DNA of 64,000 nt, from the NCBI GenBank assembly GCA_965153455.1, contig OZ234502.1:1901267-1965266 (forward strand), read 5' to 3'. Within the stretch, counting starts at the first letter, position 1; each line of letters starts with the position of its first letter. The notes below the pieces were generated by a model, which saw only the letters and a list, made by a program, of their open reading frames with translations, searched no databases and was not told the DNA's origin. A program made the position numbers and the translations under genes. Source of the DNA: Sphagnum compactum (taxonomy: Eukaryota; Bryophyta; Sphagnopsida; Sphagnales). Shown here piece after piece: positions 12,064 through 25,056 of this stretch.

Positions 12064-12486
12064 TCACAACTGCAGGAAATCTAGGATGCGTCGGATGGTG
12101 CGAACTAGGTAGTCCACCTTGCTATTAGGAGATAGTCGACAAATCGGACCGCGCAACCAACGATAGTGTCCAACGCCAAGAATTGAAGACCATGCGAAGA
12201 TAAAAGTATCTTCAGTTTCGTAACAACCTTCACAAACGGTCTCGGGTTCGTCACCAGAAGCGGGGTCGACTTGCAGCAAGATCACCAAGGTGCGAGAGTT
12301 CGGAGAAATACGATAGTACCAGGCTCGAGGGGGTTCAACTTCAAGACGAGCACGCACCTCTCGAGCTTCGGGTTCTTCGTCAGGAGGATGCTGTGTCAGG
12401 GTAAGATCTAGAGATGAATCCAGAGGCGGTTCTTCATTCGCTTGTGCGGCTTGCGGCCCGTAAGATGTGACCGTGCGCGACGCCAT
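12064..12486 (-). CDS. LTR-encoded 140-aa protein, copy 1
   Basis: I know no family for this protein. It starts MASRTVTSYGPQ, has a variable acidic, Pro/Glu-rich N-terminal third, and a conserved C-terminal two thirds: a WYYRISPNSRTLVILLQVDP block, a short CEGCYETED segment with a CxxC pair, an aromatic GHYRWLRGPI block and a basic C-terminus ending RTIRRILDFLQL. There is no signal peptide or membrane segment. The ATG is chosen because all three copies share it, about 95 bases below a TATA box. Compared with copy 3 this copy has several radical changes (Ser to Phe, Pro to Leu, Arg to Cys, Ala to Val), all explicable by single C-to-T transitions; it has probably decayed since insertion although the frame is open. 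Compared with its AT-rich surroundings the ORF is GC-rich. Confidence 0.7.
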   Translation of the reverse strand: MASRTVTSYGPQAAQANEEPPLDSSLDLTLTQHPPDEEPEAREVRARLEVEPPRAWYYRISPNSRTLVILLQVDPASGDEPETVCEGCYETEDTFIFAWSSILGVGHYRWLRGPICRLSPNSKVDYLVRTIRRILDFLQL

Positions 12487-12578
12487 AATTTCAAGGAGAG
12501 AAAAAGGTCAAATCTTCAACCAAATCAAATCAACAATGAAGGTGCGAAGGACTTGATACATTGAGGTGCATAGTCGCA

Positions 12579-12585
12579 ATTTATA
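12579..12585 (-). promoter_or_regulatory. TATA box of solo LTR no. 1
   Basis: TATAAAT on the minus strand, in a GATCTATAAATTG context shared with copy 3, about 95 bases upstream of the conserved ATG. Transcription would be expected to start roughly 30 bases downstream. Confidence 0.6.
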
Positions 12586-12729
12586 GATCGAAGAAAAGGA
12601 AAGGAAGGCGTGAGTAACGGCTTAAGGCCATGGTAAAGTAAAACCGTGAGGGCGACGGAAAAAATTGAAGGTTTAAGTAAGGTTGTTGGGGGGAAAATGG
12701 AAGAGGTGAAAAGGTGTTTCTCCTTTACC

Positions 12730-12780
12730 TTCCATTGGCCACCAAGCATGGAACCTTCCATTGGCCACCAAGCTTTGAAT
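12730..12780 (-). repeat. Two CCAAT-type 26-bp units (LTR no. 1)
   Basis: Two units of the sequence GCTTGGTGGCCAATGGAAGG (read on the minus strand). The same unit is amplified to nine copies in solo LTR no. 3. It lies about 150 bp upstream of the TATA box, the position of an LTR enhancer. Confidence 0.65.
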
Positions 12781-13029
12781 TTACCTTCACCTCCCTTCTC
12801 CTTCTCTTTAAAAGGCGGATTCAGATCATTGGGGTCTCTCTCTTTAGTCTCGGAAATAATTTTCATTCAATCTTGAATACTTGTTCTCACGAGCTTCTTG
12901 AAGAGGAAAAAAATGATTAGTCTTAGGAGAGGGGAGAAGGAAGGAAAATAGAATGAAAATCTTGTAATAGTTTTGAAGGAATGGGGGTAGGTAGTGATAG
13001 TGTTGGAAGATTGGAACTTTAGAGAAATT

Positions 13030-13770
13030 TCATAAATCTTCTCGGGTTTCATAGCATAACTTCTTGCTGGTTAAGCTGCAGAACTTAAGATTTGGTAGCA
13101 AGATGCGTCTTGTTGTTAGCTTTCTAACGAGCTATAGCAAGCCGGATTTGGATACCATATGTGTTAGAAACAATATTCTAAGTGACTAGAAGTCTGTAGT
13201 CAAGTTGAACAACTGCCTTCGTAAAACCCTCTCGGGTTTGGTGGTATAACTCCTCACTGGTTTAGCTACAGAGCTTAAGATTTGGTAGCAAGATGCGCCT
13301 TGTTGTTAGCTTTCTAATGAGCTATAGCAAGCCAGATTTGGATACCATATGTGTTAGAAACAATATTCTGAGTGACTAGAGGTCTGCAGTCAAGTTGAAC
13401 AACTGCCTTCGTAAAACCCTCTTGGGTTTGGTGGTATAACTCCTCACTGGTTTAACTGCAGATCTTGAGAGTTAATAGAAAGGTGCGCCTTGTTGTTAGC
13501 TTTCTAATGAGCTATAGCAAGCCGGATTTGGATATCATATGTGTTAGAAACAATATTTTGAGTGACTAGAGGTCTGCAGTCAAGTTGAAGAACTGCCTTC
13601 GTAAAACCCTCTCGGGTTTGGTGATATAACTCCTCATTGGTTTAGCTGTAGATCTTGAGATTTGTTAGGAAGGTGCGCCTAGTAGTTAGCTTTCCAATGA
13701 GCTAAGGCAAGCTGGATTTGAATAATGTATGTGTTAGAAATGATGTTTTAAGTGACTGGTGGTCTGCAGC
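13030..13770 (-). repeat. ~180-bp tandem array, four units (LTR no. 1)
   Basis: The phrase CTCGGGTTT recurs near 13040, 13230, 13410 and 13590, each followed by a variant of GGTATAACTCCTCACTGGTTT, TTGTTAGCTTTC and GCAGTCAAGTTGAACAACTG on the plus strand. The period is about 180-190 bp. Copies 2 and 3 of the LTR have about three units and one unit. Confidence 0.8.
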
Positions 13771-14049
13771 TATGTTGGACATGGTGTTGAGTCTTGAACA
13801 TTGGTTTAAATGAATGACAATTTGACACAAAGTCCTAAAATGTGTAGCATGTGAGCTTGGAAAAAATATATCTATCAGTCCTAATCGTGAATGATGCATA
13901 GGAGGCAGGTTACTTAATTTCAACTACAAACGCAATTTAACATATAGAATTACACTTGCATCTTTCCTTCACCAATAGCTTTTGTGCTTCCAAGCATAAT
14001 CACCTTGTAGAACCGGGAGTAGAGGGACGGAAAGTCGCCTCACAATGGT

Positions 14050-17000
14050 GGGGGGCATAAGCATGTTAAAATAAGCCAATTGGTGATCCTTGCTCAAAAA
14101 GCAAAAGTAGGTGAAAAGTAGAGTTTGCATTTTTGAATTTTAAGGCGCTACAAATTTAAAATGTACATGCTATACTAAATAAACCATATATGGTCATATT
14201 TCATATATTCTATTACTTTCATCATTTTATTTACTTATCGCAAATAAATGTTTAGTACTTTTTGAAAATCAAACTATTCAAATGTTGTGATATTGATGTT
14301 TGAGTTATCATGCATATTGATATATATTTTTTGAATCTTGAATATTTCAATTATGATAATGTGAAGCCTCTAAAAAGTAGTTTTCCAAATTAACAGAATT
14401 ATGCGTCTAAAACATGATTTTTTATATGAACCCAAACACTAATACTTGCAAACAATATGTCAAAACAATCTTTTAATAGTCTAAAAGTTAGGACATATGA
14501 ATTTTTGGGTCAAATGATAATTAAATAATATATTTTTATGTTACTTTGTGCAATCTAGGACAACAACATAAATTTGGAAAGTAGGCTGAAAATAGGCTGA
14601 AAAAAAGGAAATACAAAATTTTAAGCTTTACATATCCATACCATCCTACATACACTCATGTAATTTTTTTGTATGCTTTGAATGATTAGGTTTTACTTTC
14701 TATGCTTCAAAGTTGACAATTTTTATTTTTTACTTGCAACGTATACTTTTTTGGCCTACTTTTGTATGCTTGCACCCTGGGAATTGATGTAGGACATGTT
14801 TCGGAATGATTTAAAAAACATTTTCAAACAAGTGAAAAAGGATGAAAACATGTACATGCATCATGTGGCTTTTCTAGATTTCCAATATCTACCTTCTATG
14901 TTTAGTCATGAAACATTGTCTAGTAGCCTTTTGTTTGGTCAAGTAAGACCTAGTGACACAACTCATGAAGAAGAAAAAGAACTAATACAATAATCTCCAA
15001 AAACCCAAATAAGAAATTGAACAATTGGTAGCTCAATGAAAGGAAGCCTTGAATCCATAGAATTTCAAGAGGAAAAAACTTTTAATGGAGACCCAAAAAT
15101 AGGTTGTTGTTAAATGCTATGAATTATTATATGATGAGTTTAGCATACCATTTCAAACATTGCACGAGGGAGAGTAGTCTATGTAAGGATATCAATTGGA
15201 TAAGTTATCTAACTAGTCTACATAGGAGCCACAACATGAGATGTTTTTAAAGTAGGTCGTGTATGTAGCCCAACAAGTTATGGTTGCATAATTACAACCA
15301 TAGCCTATAGTGGATCAAATGGCCAACCAACAAATGTCCATTGATCTATCGTGATAGGGACATGAGGCCGATGCTTGCAATAGAGTTTCAACTGGTAATA
15401 CTTCAATAATAATGTTTGTAGCTCACCTTAACATTAATTTACCTATATATTATGAAGATTTTGAAGAAAAAATCCAAAGTACATGGGGGGTAATGTTAAG
15501 GAAATAAGAGGATAGGTTGTGCATAAACAAATAATTTAATTAATAACTAATGAGTTATGGGTAGATGCAAGCAACAATGGTTCAAAACAATGTTTTTTCC
15601 TTGGGTGCCATTTATTCAAATGCATGTGGTGATTACTTTATTCTTAGATCTATTAATTGGAACTTGGATCTAAATGAATAACTTCATTATGAATAGAATT
15701 ATGTGGTTATTTATTGATAAAATTTTCATTTATTAATAGTAATGGACTTTTGAAGTCGAAAAATATGGACTGGTTGTCTAATTGGAACGTCACAAAATGG
15801 AAAATTTTATATTGATTCACATTCCAAATTTGTTATTGGGATTCAATATATAATGTAATACAATATGATAAACTCATATGAAAAATCTTTTCTTTGAAAA
15901 CCTTAACTATTTAATAGTTAGGGACCATTGAATGGTTAAAATTGACCATATTTTTATAAGTCCATATGAGTTGCAATTTTTGTTTTTTTTTCAATTCTTT
16001 GTCCCAAAAGCATAATTTTTGAAAGTTTTAAGTAGGGCATTATTCCTATGGACTTTGTGGGTTTTCCTTTTAGGACTTCCAAATTAAAAAATGACATCAA
16101 TTACATTAAATACAAGTTTTCACATAGATTTGGGAATGTTTGTAGGTGATTGAACATGTACTATTCCAAAAAATCATACCCATGAACAAGGGCCGAGTGA
16201 AAATAGATGTACATACGTTTATATGTTTTATAAATTATTGATGGATGGATTATATTGATGGGCATTTTGAAGGTTCTTATGCAATAATGGTTATAAATTT
16301 ATAAATTCAAATTGCAATAATCAAAGTTGTAAAAAAAATGTTTGTTCATACTAATTGTAATTGTGTAATCAATTTGCACATAAATTTGTTGTTGTAGGAA
16401 CTTTTATAAATTTGTTAGAGAACTTGACCAAGAATAAGGAATTAGTACTTACCACACACAATGTATCAAAGTAAAATACACAATTACTTAGTCATGTGGT
16501 TTCATGAACTTCAAATAAACCAACAATAACATGCATAGGCTTCCAATAATTGTTTAAATAATTAATTTTTAAGGAAAATGTGTCCACACCACCTCTAGAC
16601 ATCCAAAAATCAAAATTGGCAAACATAATTGCTACTTTAACAACATGTGCAAACACATACAATTCATGGTTTTTATGACCATTACAAAAAATACTTCTTC
16701 CACCAAAGTAGAGTGAGAAGGAATCCAACACATAGACTTGCCATAAGACTGACCTTTGCATCCAAATATTTTCACAAGTGGAAAGGCCTTATACCCTACA
16801 AATATACAACATTATACATTCAAAAGAATGTTGTTCTACATCCTTAAATTTTATGTAAGGATTTGTGGCATTAAAAAATGTTGTGAATGCACATCTAATT
16901 AGCCCATATCACTTCTTGCCTAATTGTTGATTATGTTTTGCTTCAATAATTTTCTTAGTAGTGATCAATTTCTTTGAGCAACCAATTTTGGATGTGTATA

Positions 17001-19390
17001 TTCATTTTTCAATGATCACAAGTCTAAAAGATCGAAATTGTTGAAAGACTAAGATCATTGAAAGTTGTTGTAAAAGCATTTGAAAAGTTGAACATGCATA
17101 GACATGATGCAAAGAATGCATAAACAAAAACATGATGTGAATAGTGAAGACAAAAACACAAAAACCAAAAGCCATAATGCATACATATATATGAACTTAA
17201 CATACTTTAAGTTAAAGACTCTTGGGACTTGAGATTGCCTCAAACACGATTGAAAGTTACGAAGGTGCTGACATTCCAATTATGACAAAGTTTGTAACAA
17301 GGACAAAACACACTTGAGCTTTGCCATTGCTCGGTAGAAGACACATAAAAAGAAACAAAAACCCTACACCCTAACATGAACTCCATACTTGATATGCATA
17401 TGCATAACCCTACTATCCATATTTGGGCCCTTAATAACATTAACATGTGGATATGAATAACAATAGTTACACCTAACATGTGGATATACATAGTTATTCA
17501 TTATTGTTGGAATGCCTTTTGTTGGATATGTATTTAAATCCTAGGTATTGAAATTTTAAAAATATGGTTACATGCATATCTAGTTGTTATCTAGCAAACA
17601 TTAGTCCCATCTAAGCTTGGGCAATTTTGGTATGATAGGAGGCAATGAGGGATAGGAAAATGACAAGAGGACAATAAAAAATAGGAAAAAAGATGGGAGG
17701 ATGATAGGTGATGCGAAAATAGTGGGCAAAACAACAAACTAATGGGATAATAGTAAAAAATGGAAGGTGACATGAAATAAAATGGTGTTGGGAAGCATGT
17801 TATGAGATGTTGATCAATTTTTTTTTCTAATCAAAGGGATAGATTGAAAAAAACGCCAAATGGACTATAAAGAGATAAGTCCAAACCTTCATCCAAACCA
17901 TTTTTTTTTATGATATATATATTTTTTTAAATGCTAGTAATGACACTATGAAACATTCTAGGGAGGCCCCTTATGGCAACTATCCTCGATACACACTCTC
18001 ATAATTAGTTAATAACATTAACGATAGGTAAGTATGCTTTTAAGAAGAAACCCTATTGTCCTATCAATATTTAAATCATAGAATTGAGTCACAAGCAATG
18101 AAAAAAATGAAGAAGATGGCGACTTAAATATATTTGTGTTGAACACACACAATGGACTTGTTAAATAGTCGCATGGTGAACTATCAATATTTTGATGAAG
18201 TTAATTTGACATCAGTGATTTGTGTTTTCAAATGTATGAGGTTCAAAAATCGGCAAATGATGTTTAAAACATGAATTTTAGTCAAATTTACACTAAAAAA
18301 ATGGAAAAGCCCAAAATTTTCCTTAAAAAACACCATGAAGGTGTGAATATTTGTAAAAAAAGAAACATTGGTTGCTTGGGGGAGACACTTAGTATAAAGT
18401 TTGGGATCTACATGTGTCAAATGACCATTTTTAAAGGGGGGGTATTAAATATAATTGATATAAATTGTAGATCTATATGGATTGTAATCATAAAATATTG
18501 TGAAAATATTTTTTATTAGCAAATATTGTCCAAATGATGTTACAATGGAATGGATTACCATGAAATGATGGTTGAAGCTAATTTACAAGAATAATTATAA
18601 AGTGGTTTTAAACAAGAGAAAAATTTGGGTTCAAAGTGAAAATAATAATTATTATATTGATTTTTAGAAATTATTTGTTGTGCATCTAATAAATTGATAT
18701 AAAATTAAAATGGGTTGAAATGAAATATAAATATTTTTTTCAAAAATTAAAATTATTAATATATATTTTTTCTTAAATATGTACCTTGAAGCTTGTTCCA
18801 TATATACATATGCACACACCTACTAGTGCCATTTCTCATTGGTATTGAGAAATCCCCATTTCTTTGGAAAGATGGTGCAAAATGTGGTTCACAATGACCC
18901 CCTCCCATGGTGTTTCACATTGCAAGAATAGTGGGTCATGTCAATATAATGTTTGCCACCAAATTTTGAGAAATTACATTGTGCAAAAAAAAACATCAAC
19001 ATGCATTTTCCATAAAATAATACTCAAAACAACTTTCAAACCTAACAAAATTTATAGTTATAATCATGTGTTTGACTTAAATATGCCACCCAATAAGGAC
19101 ATGGTGGATATATCATGTGTTCATGTTGTGTGTTCGTCATCAAGTTTGTAGAAAATAGATTGGGAGGAGGTACAAGACCCATTATTGTAAAAATTCATTT
19201 TAGGTAGATGACATTTGTGACCTTCGAAAAAATATTATTTCTATATATTTGAGATCCCACGAATGATCAAATTTAGATAAATTGAGGTGTGAGGTTTCAT
19301 CATCAATCTCAATGGATTTTAAAAATTTATTTGAACTACTATAAGAAGAAGCCCAACATTTAACATGTGGAAAAGACACCAAAATTGACC
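14050..19390. other. AT-rich intergenic DNA, no supported gene
   Basis: Openings at 14796-14993, 16492-16847, 17055-17773 and 18184-19151 are short, AT-driven and lack recognisable domains. A second copy of a dispersed repeat lies at 15715-16090. There is no RNA gene or transposon terminus that I can support. Confidence 0.45.
15715..16090. repeat. Dispersed repeat, copy B
   Basis: Diverged collinear partner of 7440-7830 (see that entry for the shared blocks). Same orientation. The similarity fades on both sides without clear ends, as expected for an old interspersed repeat. Confidence 0.55.
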
Positions 19391-19399
19391 TTCAATTCT

Positions 19400-19632
19400 A
19401 GAAAGGAGATGGAGATGATGCTTTCACTCAACCTTCCTGCTTGGAAAGGAGATGGAAACGATGCTTTTGAAAGACATTTTCGTTTAGAAAGGAGATGGAG
19501 GTGATACTTTTCTGAGATCTTTGCATTTAAAGAGGAGGTGAAGATGGAAACAATGCTTTCGTTCAACATTCGTGTTTGGAAAGGAAACAAAAATGGTGTT
19601 TTTGTTTGACCTTTGCATTTGGAAAGGATAGG
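19400..19632. repeat. ~50-bp minisatellite, about five units
   Basis: The phrase GGAAAGGAGATGGA with a following GATGCTTTC/GATACTTTT recurs near 19400, 19440, 19490, 19540 and 19580, with internal drift. Short overlapping openings on both strands (19360-19699, 19576-19842) are by-products of the stop-poor repeat. Confidence 0.65.
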
Positions 19633-22180
19633 TGTTTGATTGCATGGAGAAAAAGGTTGCAAACAGCCAAAACCATTGCATGGGGACAATTAGAGCCATT
19701 GTTCAGCATGAAGATGTTTTTTGGGATTGTTGATATCATGACTACATGTTGTGGGAGTTTTTTGCACTTTCAATGTGGTCATTCTCCATTTTTTGTCACA
19801 AAGTATGTGAATTGGTGCAAAAGATGGATGGTCATTTACTAGCGTAATCCCTAAATTGACTTCAATTAAAACCTTCAAGCCCAAAATTATATTCTCTTTA
19901 TAACCTATGCTTTCAAATATCAAATTGTAATGTCCAAACAAAAATCTTGTATGCACCTGCTATTTTATTGTTGTTTTTTTCAAATAATTATGATGATTGA
20001 ACACATTTTGCTACACTTACCATATTTGACCAATCCTTCCATACTTTGGCATCTTCACCGAATAAGCAAGGATTGGTCTACTTATTATGGGGAAAATAGT
20101 GGCATGGAACGCATTTGAAATTGTCAAAACCAAAATTTCATTTGTTGCGAAAATATCCTAAAATCCACGTAGTAAAGTTTGAAATGTAATGTTTGGAAAT
20201 TTTGCTAGTTATGTCTAATAGTGAATTCTTTTGGCTAATGGAAATGAGTTTTTTGGAAAAAGAATATTATAAGGTTTTAAGGGGTTTAAATGGTCAAAAC
20301 AAGATAAAATATATAGAAAAAGAAGATGTCTCCAATTAAACCATGTGTCACACATATAACTACAAAAAAGTAGCATCAAATTAGGTGAAAGTATATGTCA
20401 AGTAACATTCATTTGTTGCATTAAATTTATTAGAATATAATTCCCAAAACATAAAAAGTAAATGAACTTAAAAAATAGATGAAAAGTAGATTTGAAACTG
20501 ACTAATTTATAATGTGTTCAAACCCATTTTTTCCTTAAAAAAATTAATCAAACAAATATGTATTAATTTATGATATGAAGATCATCATCTATTTTACCAA
20601 GCCATTAATTTTTTTTTAAATTTTCTTTTTATTAAACCCTACTTGACACCTATTTGAAACAAAAGGCCCATGCTCAAAAGTAGATGTCAAAAGCTACTTG
20701 TATTTTTTTTAAACCTACTTGAAACCCACATTTATAAGTTGGAATTTGAAATTTAATGCACATTAGTGTAGAAACACCTTATAGATTATCATTCAAGAAA
20801 ATACATTAAATGTTTCATAATTTTATGATGGCTTGAATTGTTATTCAAAATCTACTTGTTGCAATTTTGACAAGGTAAAATAGTTTTTCGCATTATTTTG
20901 CTTACACACTAAGGTTCTAATATTTTTGGACATGAAAAATTTCAAAATTTTGTAAATTTTGACCACATGTGTGTTGGATTGACCTTAATGACAAAGTCTA
21001 TAATCCAAAGCCCAAAATAACAATTTAATAGGGATATCAAATGAACAAGGTTTAGAAATAATTGTTTTGCATAATGAAGAAGTATTAGCACAATTGAAAT
21101 CAACAAATGGTCATGCCATGCATAATATTTTCAAACACTAACAAATTTTAATTGGTGGTACCATAAATCCATCAATCCCAATTCTCTTACATATGCTCTT
21201 ACATTTGTTATTACATTTACTTCTACATCCATTTTTGTGGATTTAGACCTTCCATCACATGGGTTTAATGTAGCCTTAGGCCCCACATCTACATTTGGGC
21301 CATTAGAGAAGTCTAGGACATATGCATAATATTTACAACACCAATCACAAAGTATTGAGGATATGACATCCACAATAGAGGTGGATTTAAAACAATTGCT
21401 AGGAAGTTAGGAATCATAGTTGAAGAGGAATTCAAAGCAAAAGTTAAAGAGATTTTAGACTTGAAGAATTATAAATCTCCCACCCACCCTAGTCAACAAG
21501 GTCAAATTTGTTAACCTATGACTTCAAATGTGAAGTCCACCCGACATTTATGCAAAAAGTTTGTCGAGATAGTTATGGTTTTAAACAAAACTATGTATTT
21601 AGGTTTTGTGGAATCAAACCTTTTCATTAATCATTTCCATTTCCTTTTCAATTCACCAATCCCCCATCCACTTGCACTATGTACGTAACATGAATGTTGT
21701 TGTAAGCATTAATAACATCATGGTTAACATTAAGGCCTATTTTATGGAGTTCAAATTGGAGCAAGATGGTAACATCATGGTAAAAACTTGGAACCCAAAG
21801 TTTAGGTAAATGAACAAGCCCTGATGATCAACAACCATAATGTTGTCCATCGAGTAAATATTCTTGCACCCATTGAATTAAACCTTGTAGGCCACATCAT
21901 TCCAAGGTTTATAGATCTTGATGAGTGGCCCATCAATGAACCCATTGCAACCTTGGAACTTTGGTATCATGGTGCCCAACATAATCCATTTTTGTATTGT
22001 GTGCTATCAAATCTCATCCCCAATGGAATCATCACAAACCGCACTTTTTGATCAATTCCATAAAAATGCATCATACATGTAAACATTATCATGTTTCATG
22101 TATAAAATGAACTAAAAACATTGTTTAAAGATCAATTTTGAAGGATGTCTTATTTGAACATGGTGATCACTTGTAATACC
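19633..22180. other. AT-rich intergenic DNA, no supported gene
   Basis: No opening has a recognisable domain. Openings at 21606-21809 and 21824-22051 lie close together on the plus strand and could be parts of one decayed coding region (the second contains an LELWYHGAQHNP segment), but I cannot join them convincingly or name a family. Confidence 0.4.
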
Positions 22181-22795
22181 CAATTTTTAAATTGAAACTT
22201 TAAACCAAAACCCTAATTTACCCAAATTATTGTTGAAATATAAAACCCTAATCCAAACCCCAAAGGCAAGTTTTTAAATCAAACCTTAAATTTAAACTTC
22301 AACCTTAAAAATGAAACCTTAATCCTAACCTTAAAATTAAAACCCTACTCTTATTCCTAAAACAAAAACCTTATTTAACGCCTATAGGTAAAACCTTAAT
22401 CCAAACCCCAAAAGGAAATTAAAAAAATCAAACCTTCAACATAAACTCTAATCCAAACTTTAAACTTAACCCTTAAAATTAAAACCTTATTTTTTACCTT
22501 AAGATTAAAACCCTAATCCTAACCCTAAAATTATAACCTTATTTTAACCCCTAAAGGGAAAACATTAATACAAACCCCCAAAGGAAAATTTAAAAATCAA
22601 ACTTTAAACCTAACCCCTAAAATTAAAACCATAATGTTAACCCTAAAATTAAAATATTAATCCAAACATTAATCTTAACTTTAATTATAACCCATAAAAT
22701 AAAAATCGCAATCCAAATCCCCAAACTCATAGTGTAAATCAAATCCTTAATCCAAACCCTAGAACCAAAACTTTAATTTAGAACTTGAATGTGGT
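22180..22795. repeat. Degenerate telomere-like AACCCTAA tract
   Basis: About 600 bp rich in AACCCTAA, AACCTTAA and CCAAACCCC words, often with CCCTAAA, the plant telomere unit. Units are irregular and separated, so this is an ancient, scrambled interstitial tract or a simple-sequence relic, not a functional telomere. Confidence 0.5.
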
Positions 22796-23399
22796 GTAAT
22801 TTGTGAATTGTGCATGGTGCATAATGGTGGGCACCAAGAGTAACATCAATTTGTCAAACTCAACTAAAGTGAAGTTGGTCAAAATTTTGAACAACCTTTA
22901 CATTTCTCACATAATAATGAGCACATCTCGAACTCCCATGCTTCAATCCACTAATTGGCCAACGCCCTATTCCAATTCGTTGGCATTGAACATGTGAGAT
23001 GAGTTGGAAACACAATCGTAGTTGCAAAAGCAAATTATTTTTGTCTATCCATGTTTGTAGACACCTCATGTATTATCTCATCATCACTTGAGGACGAAAG
23101 GCTATAACTATTTTGTGTGAAGTTAAAATTATATCTTGTAGAACTAGGCCCATGACTTGAAGAGGAAACCACAATTTCCAAGTGAAGAAACCCTTTCACA
23201 AGTGAAAAATGAAAAAGAAAAATAAGCGAGAAGTGCTCCCACTTATATAGGTCCCCACCCATAAGACAAACCTCATGGGTCTAAAACACAAGGTTATGAA
23301 TTACCCTCTTGCATAAGGTTGAAAATTAAGATTTTGGAATATGCTTTTGGTTTAGAAGTGAAGATGGGTATTAGAGACTTAAATATGATATTGAACTAA

Positions 23400-23830
23400 G
23401 ATTTTAGTAGCCCCTATATAAATTTAAGTAGGCCCTATATAACCTAAGTAAACCCATAATAGCCCCAAAAATAACCCTTTAGACATCTCCTAACTTTAGA
23501 AGTTCTTAAGTAGTCACCTAAGTAAACCCGATATAGCCTTGCAAATAGTCCCTAGGTATCCCCATACCAAAGTGGGTCCTTAAATAATCCCTAATTAGTA
23601 TCCCTTAAATAAACCCCTAGATAGCCTCTAAATAGCCCATATGTAACTTTGTAAAATATTCCATTATTTAAGAAATCCCTAGGTAATCTCCTAAATAACC
23701 CCTAAATAATCCTTAAATAACTTTTCAATAATCCCCTATGTAACCCTTAAATAATCCTTGAATAACTTTTAAATAATCCCCTATGTAACCCCTAACTTAA
23801 AAAGTCCTCATGTACAACACAACATGCTGA
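23400..23830. repeat. Degenerate CCCCTAAATAATCC repeat
   Basis: Irregular repeats of about 17-25 bp built on TAACCCCTAAATAATCC. Related tracts occur at 34785-35340 in the same orientation and around 33740-34000 in the opposite orientation. Confidence 0.55.
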
Positions 23831-24275
23831 TAAAACTTTTTTCGAGTGTTAATTATTCACTCATAGGCAATCAATCGAACCGACTTCTACATGACAACAT
23901 ATAGATGAACATAAAAAAAATTTATACATTACTCTCAACAAAAAATACATCATGGTATGTCATCATGGAGATGTTTGTACTAGAGATCCTTATACTTGAG
24001 ATATCTGGGACTTTGATGAACATGGTTCTTTGTGGTTCTTTGGGTTGAGATATTTGGAACTTTGATGAATAATTGATGGGTCTTTATGTATTGTGAATGA
24101 GAGAGTACCTACCAGTTGGAAAGAAATTTTCAAGACCCATGCAGTCAAGCCTGGGATGACCCATGAAAGTTCATTCATTCTATGGACATGTGTTACAAAT
24201 TCTTTCACCCAGTTAGGAGCCAAAGAAGGATCACAAGCTAATTACCTAGTTTCCTAATAAGTGTAAAGTAGGTGG

Positions 24276-24719
24276 CCTTGGTGAAGAGGTTCTCATTTAT
24301 GGTGCTCAGTATGTGACCCTGTGAAAATATTTTTCACATCCAAGTTTAGTTATTTACTCTTTTGTAACCCCGCCCATAAAAGTGAAACTGGGACAGTAAA
24401 TAGGTCAGGAACTAGTAATAGCAAACTATCTCGAGGGATCATTAGGATGGGCCAATCAGAAACACTGAGCAGCAATTAGATCATATTTAGCACACTCTTT
24501 AATGCATGTGCACAGTGCTGCTGCCCCTTTCACCGGCCACGACAACGCGTGCAATTATGCGGAGCCAAAACCATTTTCCTGAGCCAAACGGGCATACTTG
24601 GGATTTTCTTCATCCAATTTTACCCGTGCAAGATCACATACTGCGCACTGCTGGAGATGCTCTAAGGTGTTTGTGTTTTTTTTGAAGGTACAACCTTGGT
24701 GAAGAGGTTCTCATTTATG
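24276..24719. repeat. Pair of 26-bp perfect direct repeats
   Basis: CCTTGGTGAAGAGGTTCTCA plus six more identical bases occurs at 24276-24301 and 24694-24719. Weaker similarity continues just outside. The 392 bp between them is visibly GC-richer than its surroundings. It could be a relic of a tandem duplication of a coding exon, since both copies read GEEVLIY in one frame, or a break left by an insertion. Confidence 0.6.
24555..24662 (-). CDS. Possible terminal exon of an unidentified host gene
   Basis: The minus strand here is open and protein-like, with cysteine pair CAVC, then DLARVKLDEENPKYARLAQ and a terminal ENGFGSA followed by TAA. Upstream on the same strand a CACCTTAG could serve as 3' splice site. 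Base composition is much closer to plant coding sequence than the AT-rich neighbourhood. I do not recognise the family and see no further exons, so it may be an isolated gene fragment carried by a transposon or left by decay. Confidence 0.3.
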   Translation of the reverse strand, partial: EHLQQCAVCDLARVKLDEENPKYARLAQENGFGSA

Positions 24720-24732
24720 AATATCAAGTAAG

Positions 24733-25056
24733 GTGTTTATCTTCTCTCAGGTTGAAAGGCATTACCAGAAGAAGGGCCCACATGACGCTGGAGCTGAGAG
24801 CAAGCCAGCTTATGGTAATGCCTTGATTGAGGGGCCTTACCAACATGCCACAAATTTTTTGACAGATGAGATTATCCACAAAATCACAAGGGAAATTATT
24901 TTGAAGACTAAAAAAGCAAAAGATAGATCCCTGTGGAAAAAAAGAAGATACCTCGCAAAGATTCCCATGAGATTAACCACGAAATCACAAGCTGAATCAT
25001 CTACTAGGCTTAAAGACAAAATACCCCGAAGAAAAAGGCGGAAGACACTTTCATAG
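24733..25056 (+). CDS. Unidentified basic 107-aa ORF, perhaps an exon
   Basis: The opening includes VERHYQKKGPHDAGAES and then a Lys/Arg-rich C-terminal half with an internal duplication (HKITREI and a related block). A TTCTCTCAG just before the VERHYQ segment resembles a plant 3' splice site, so the true coding part may start near 24752. No family is recognised. Because it is short and isolated, it may be a gene relic. Confidence 0.25.
   Translation: MFIFSQVERHYQKKGPHDAGAESKPAYGNALIEGPYQHATNFLTDEIIHKITREIILKTKKAKDRSLWKKRRYLAKIPMRLTTKSQAESSTRLKDKIPRRKRRKTLS

Larger units (their letters stand above)
11486..14044 (-). mobile_element. Solo LTR no. 1 (2559 bp, TSD ATGGT)
   Basis: On the plus strand the unit begins TGTGAGCCATACC and ends GCGACTTTC-complement...CGCCTCACA. 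Its ends are the inverted hexamers TGTGAG/CTCACA, including the TG...CA rule of LTRs. It is flanked by a perfect 5-bp target duplication, ATGGT (11481-11485 and 14045-14049). Two further copies (49514-51923 and 57191-59376) share ends and internal order. No second LTR, primer site or gag-pol lies next to it, so it is a solo LTR left by recombination. In LTR orientation the order is: 5' end, a ~180-bp tandem array, CCAAT-type repeats, TATA box, a 140-aa ORF, polyadenylation signal, 3' end. Confidence 0.88.

Noticed and set aside
12525-13052. Additional ORFs in solo LTR no. 1 outside the 140-aa frame
   Set aside because: They are not preserved in the other two LTR copies.
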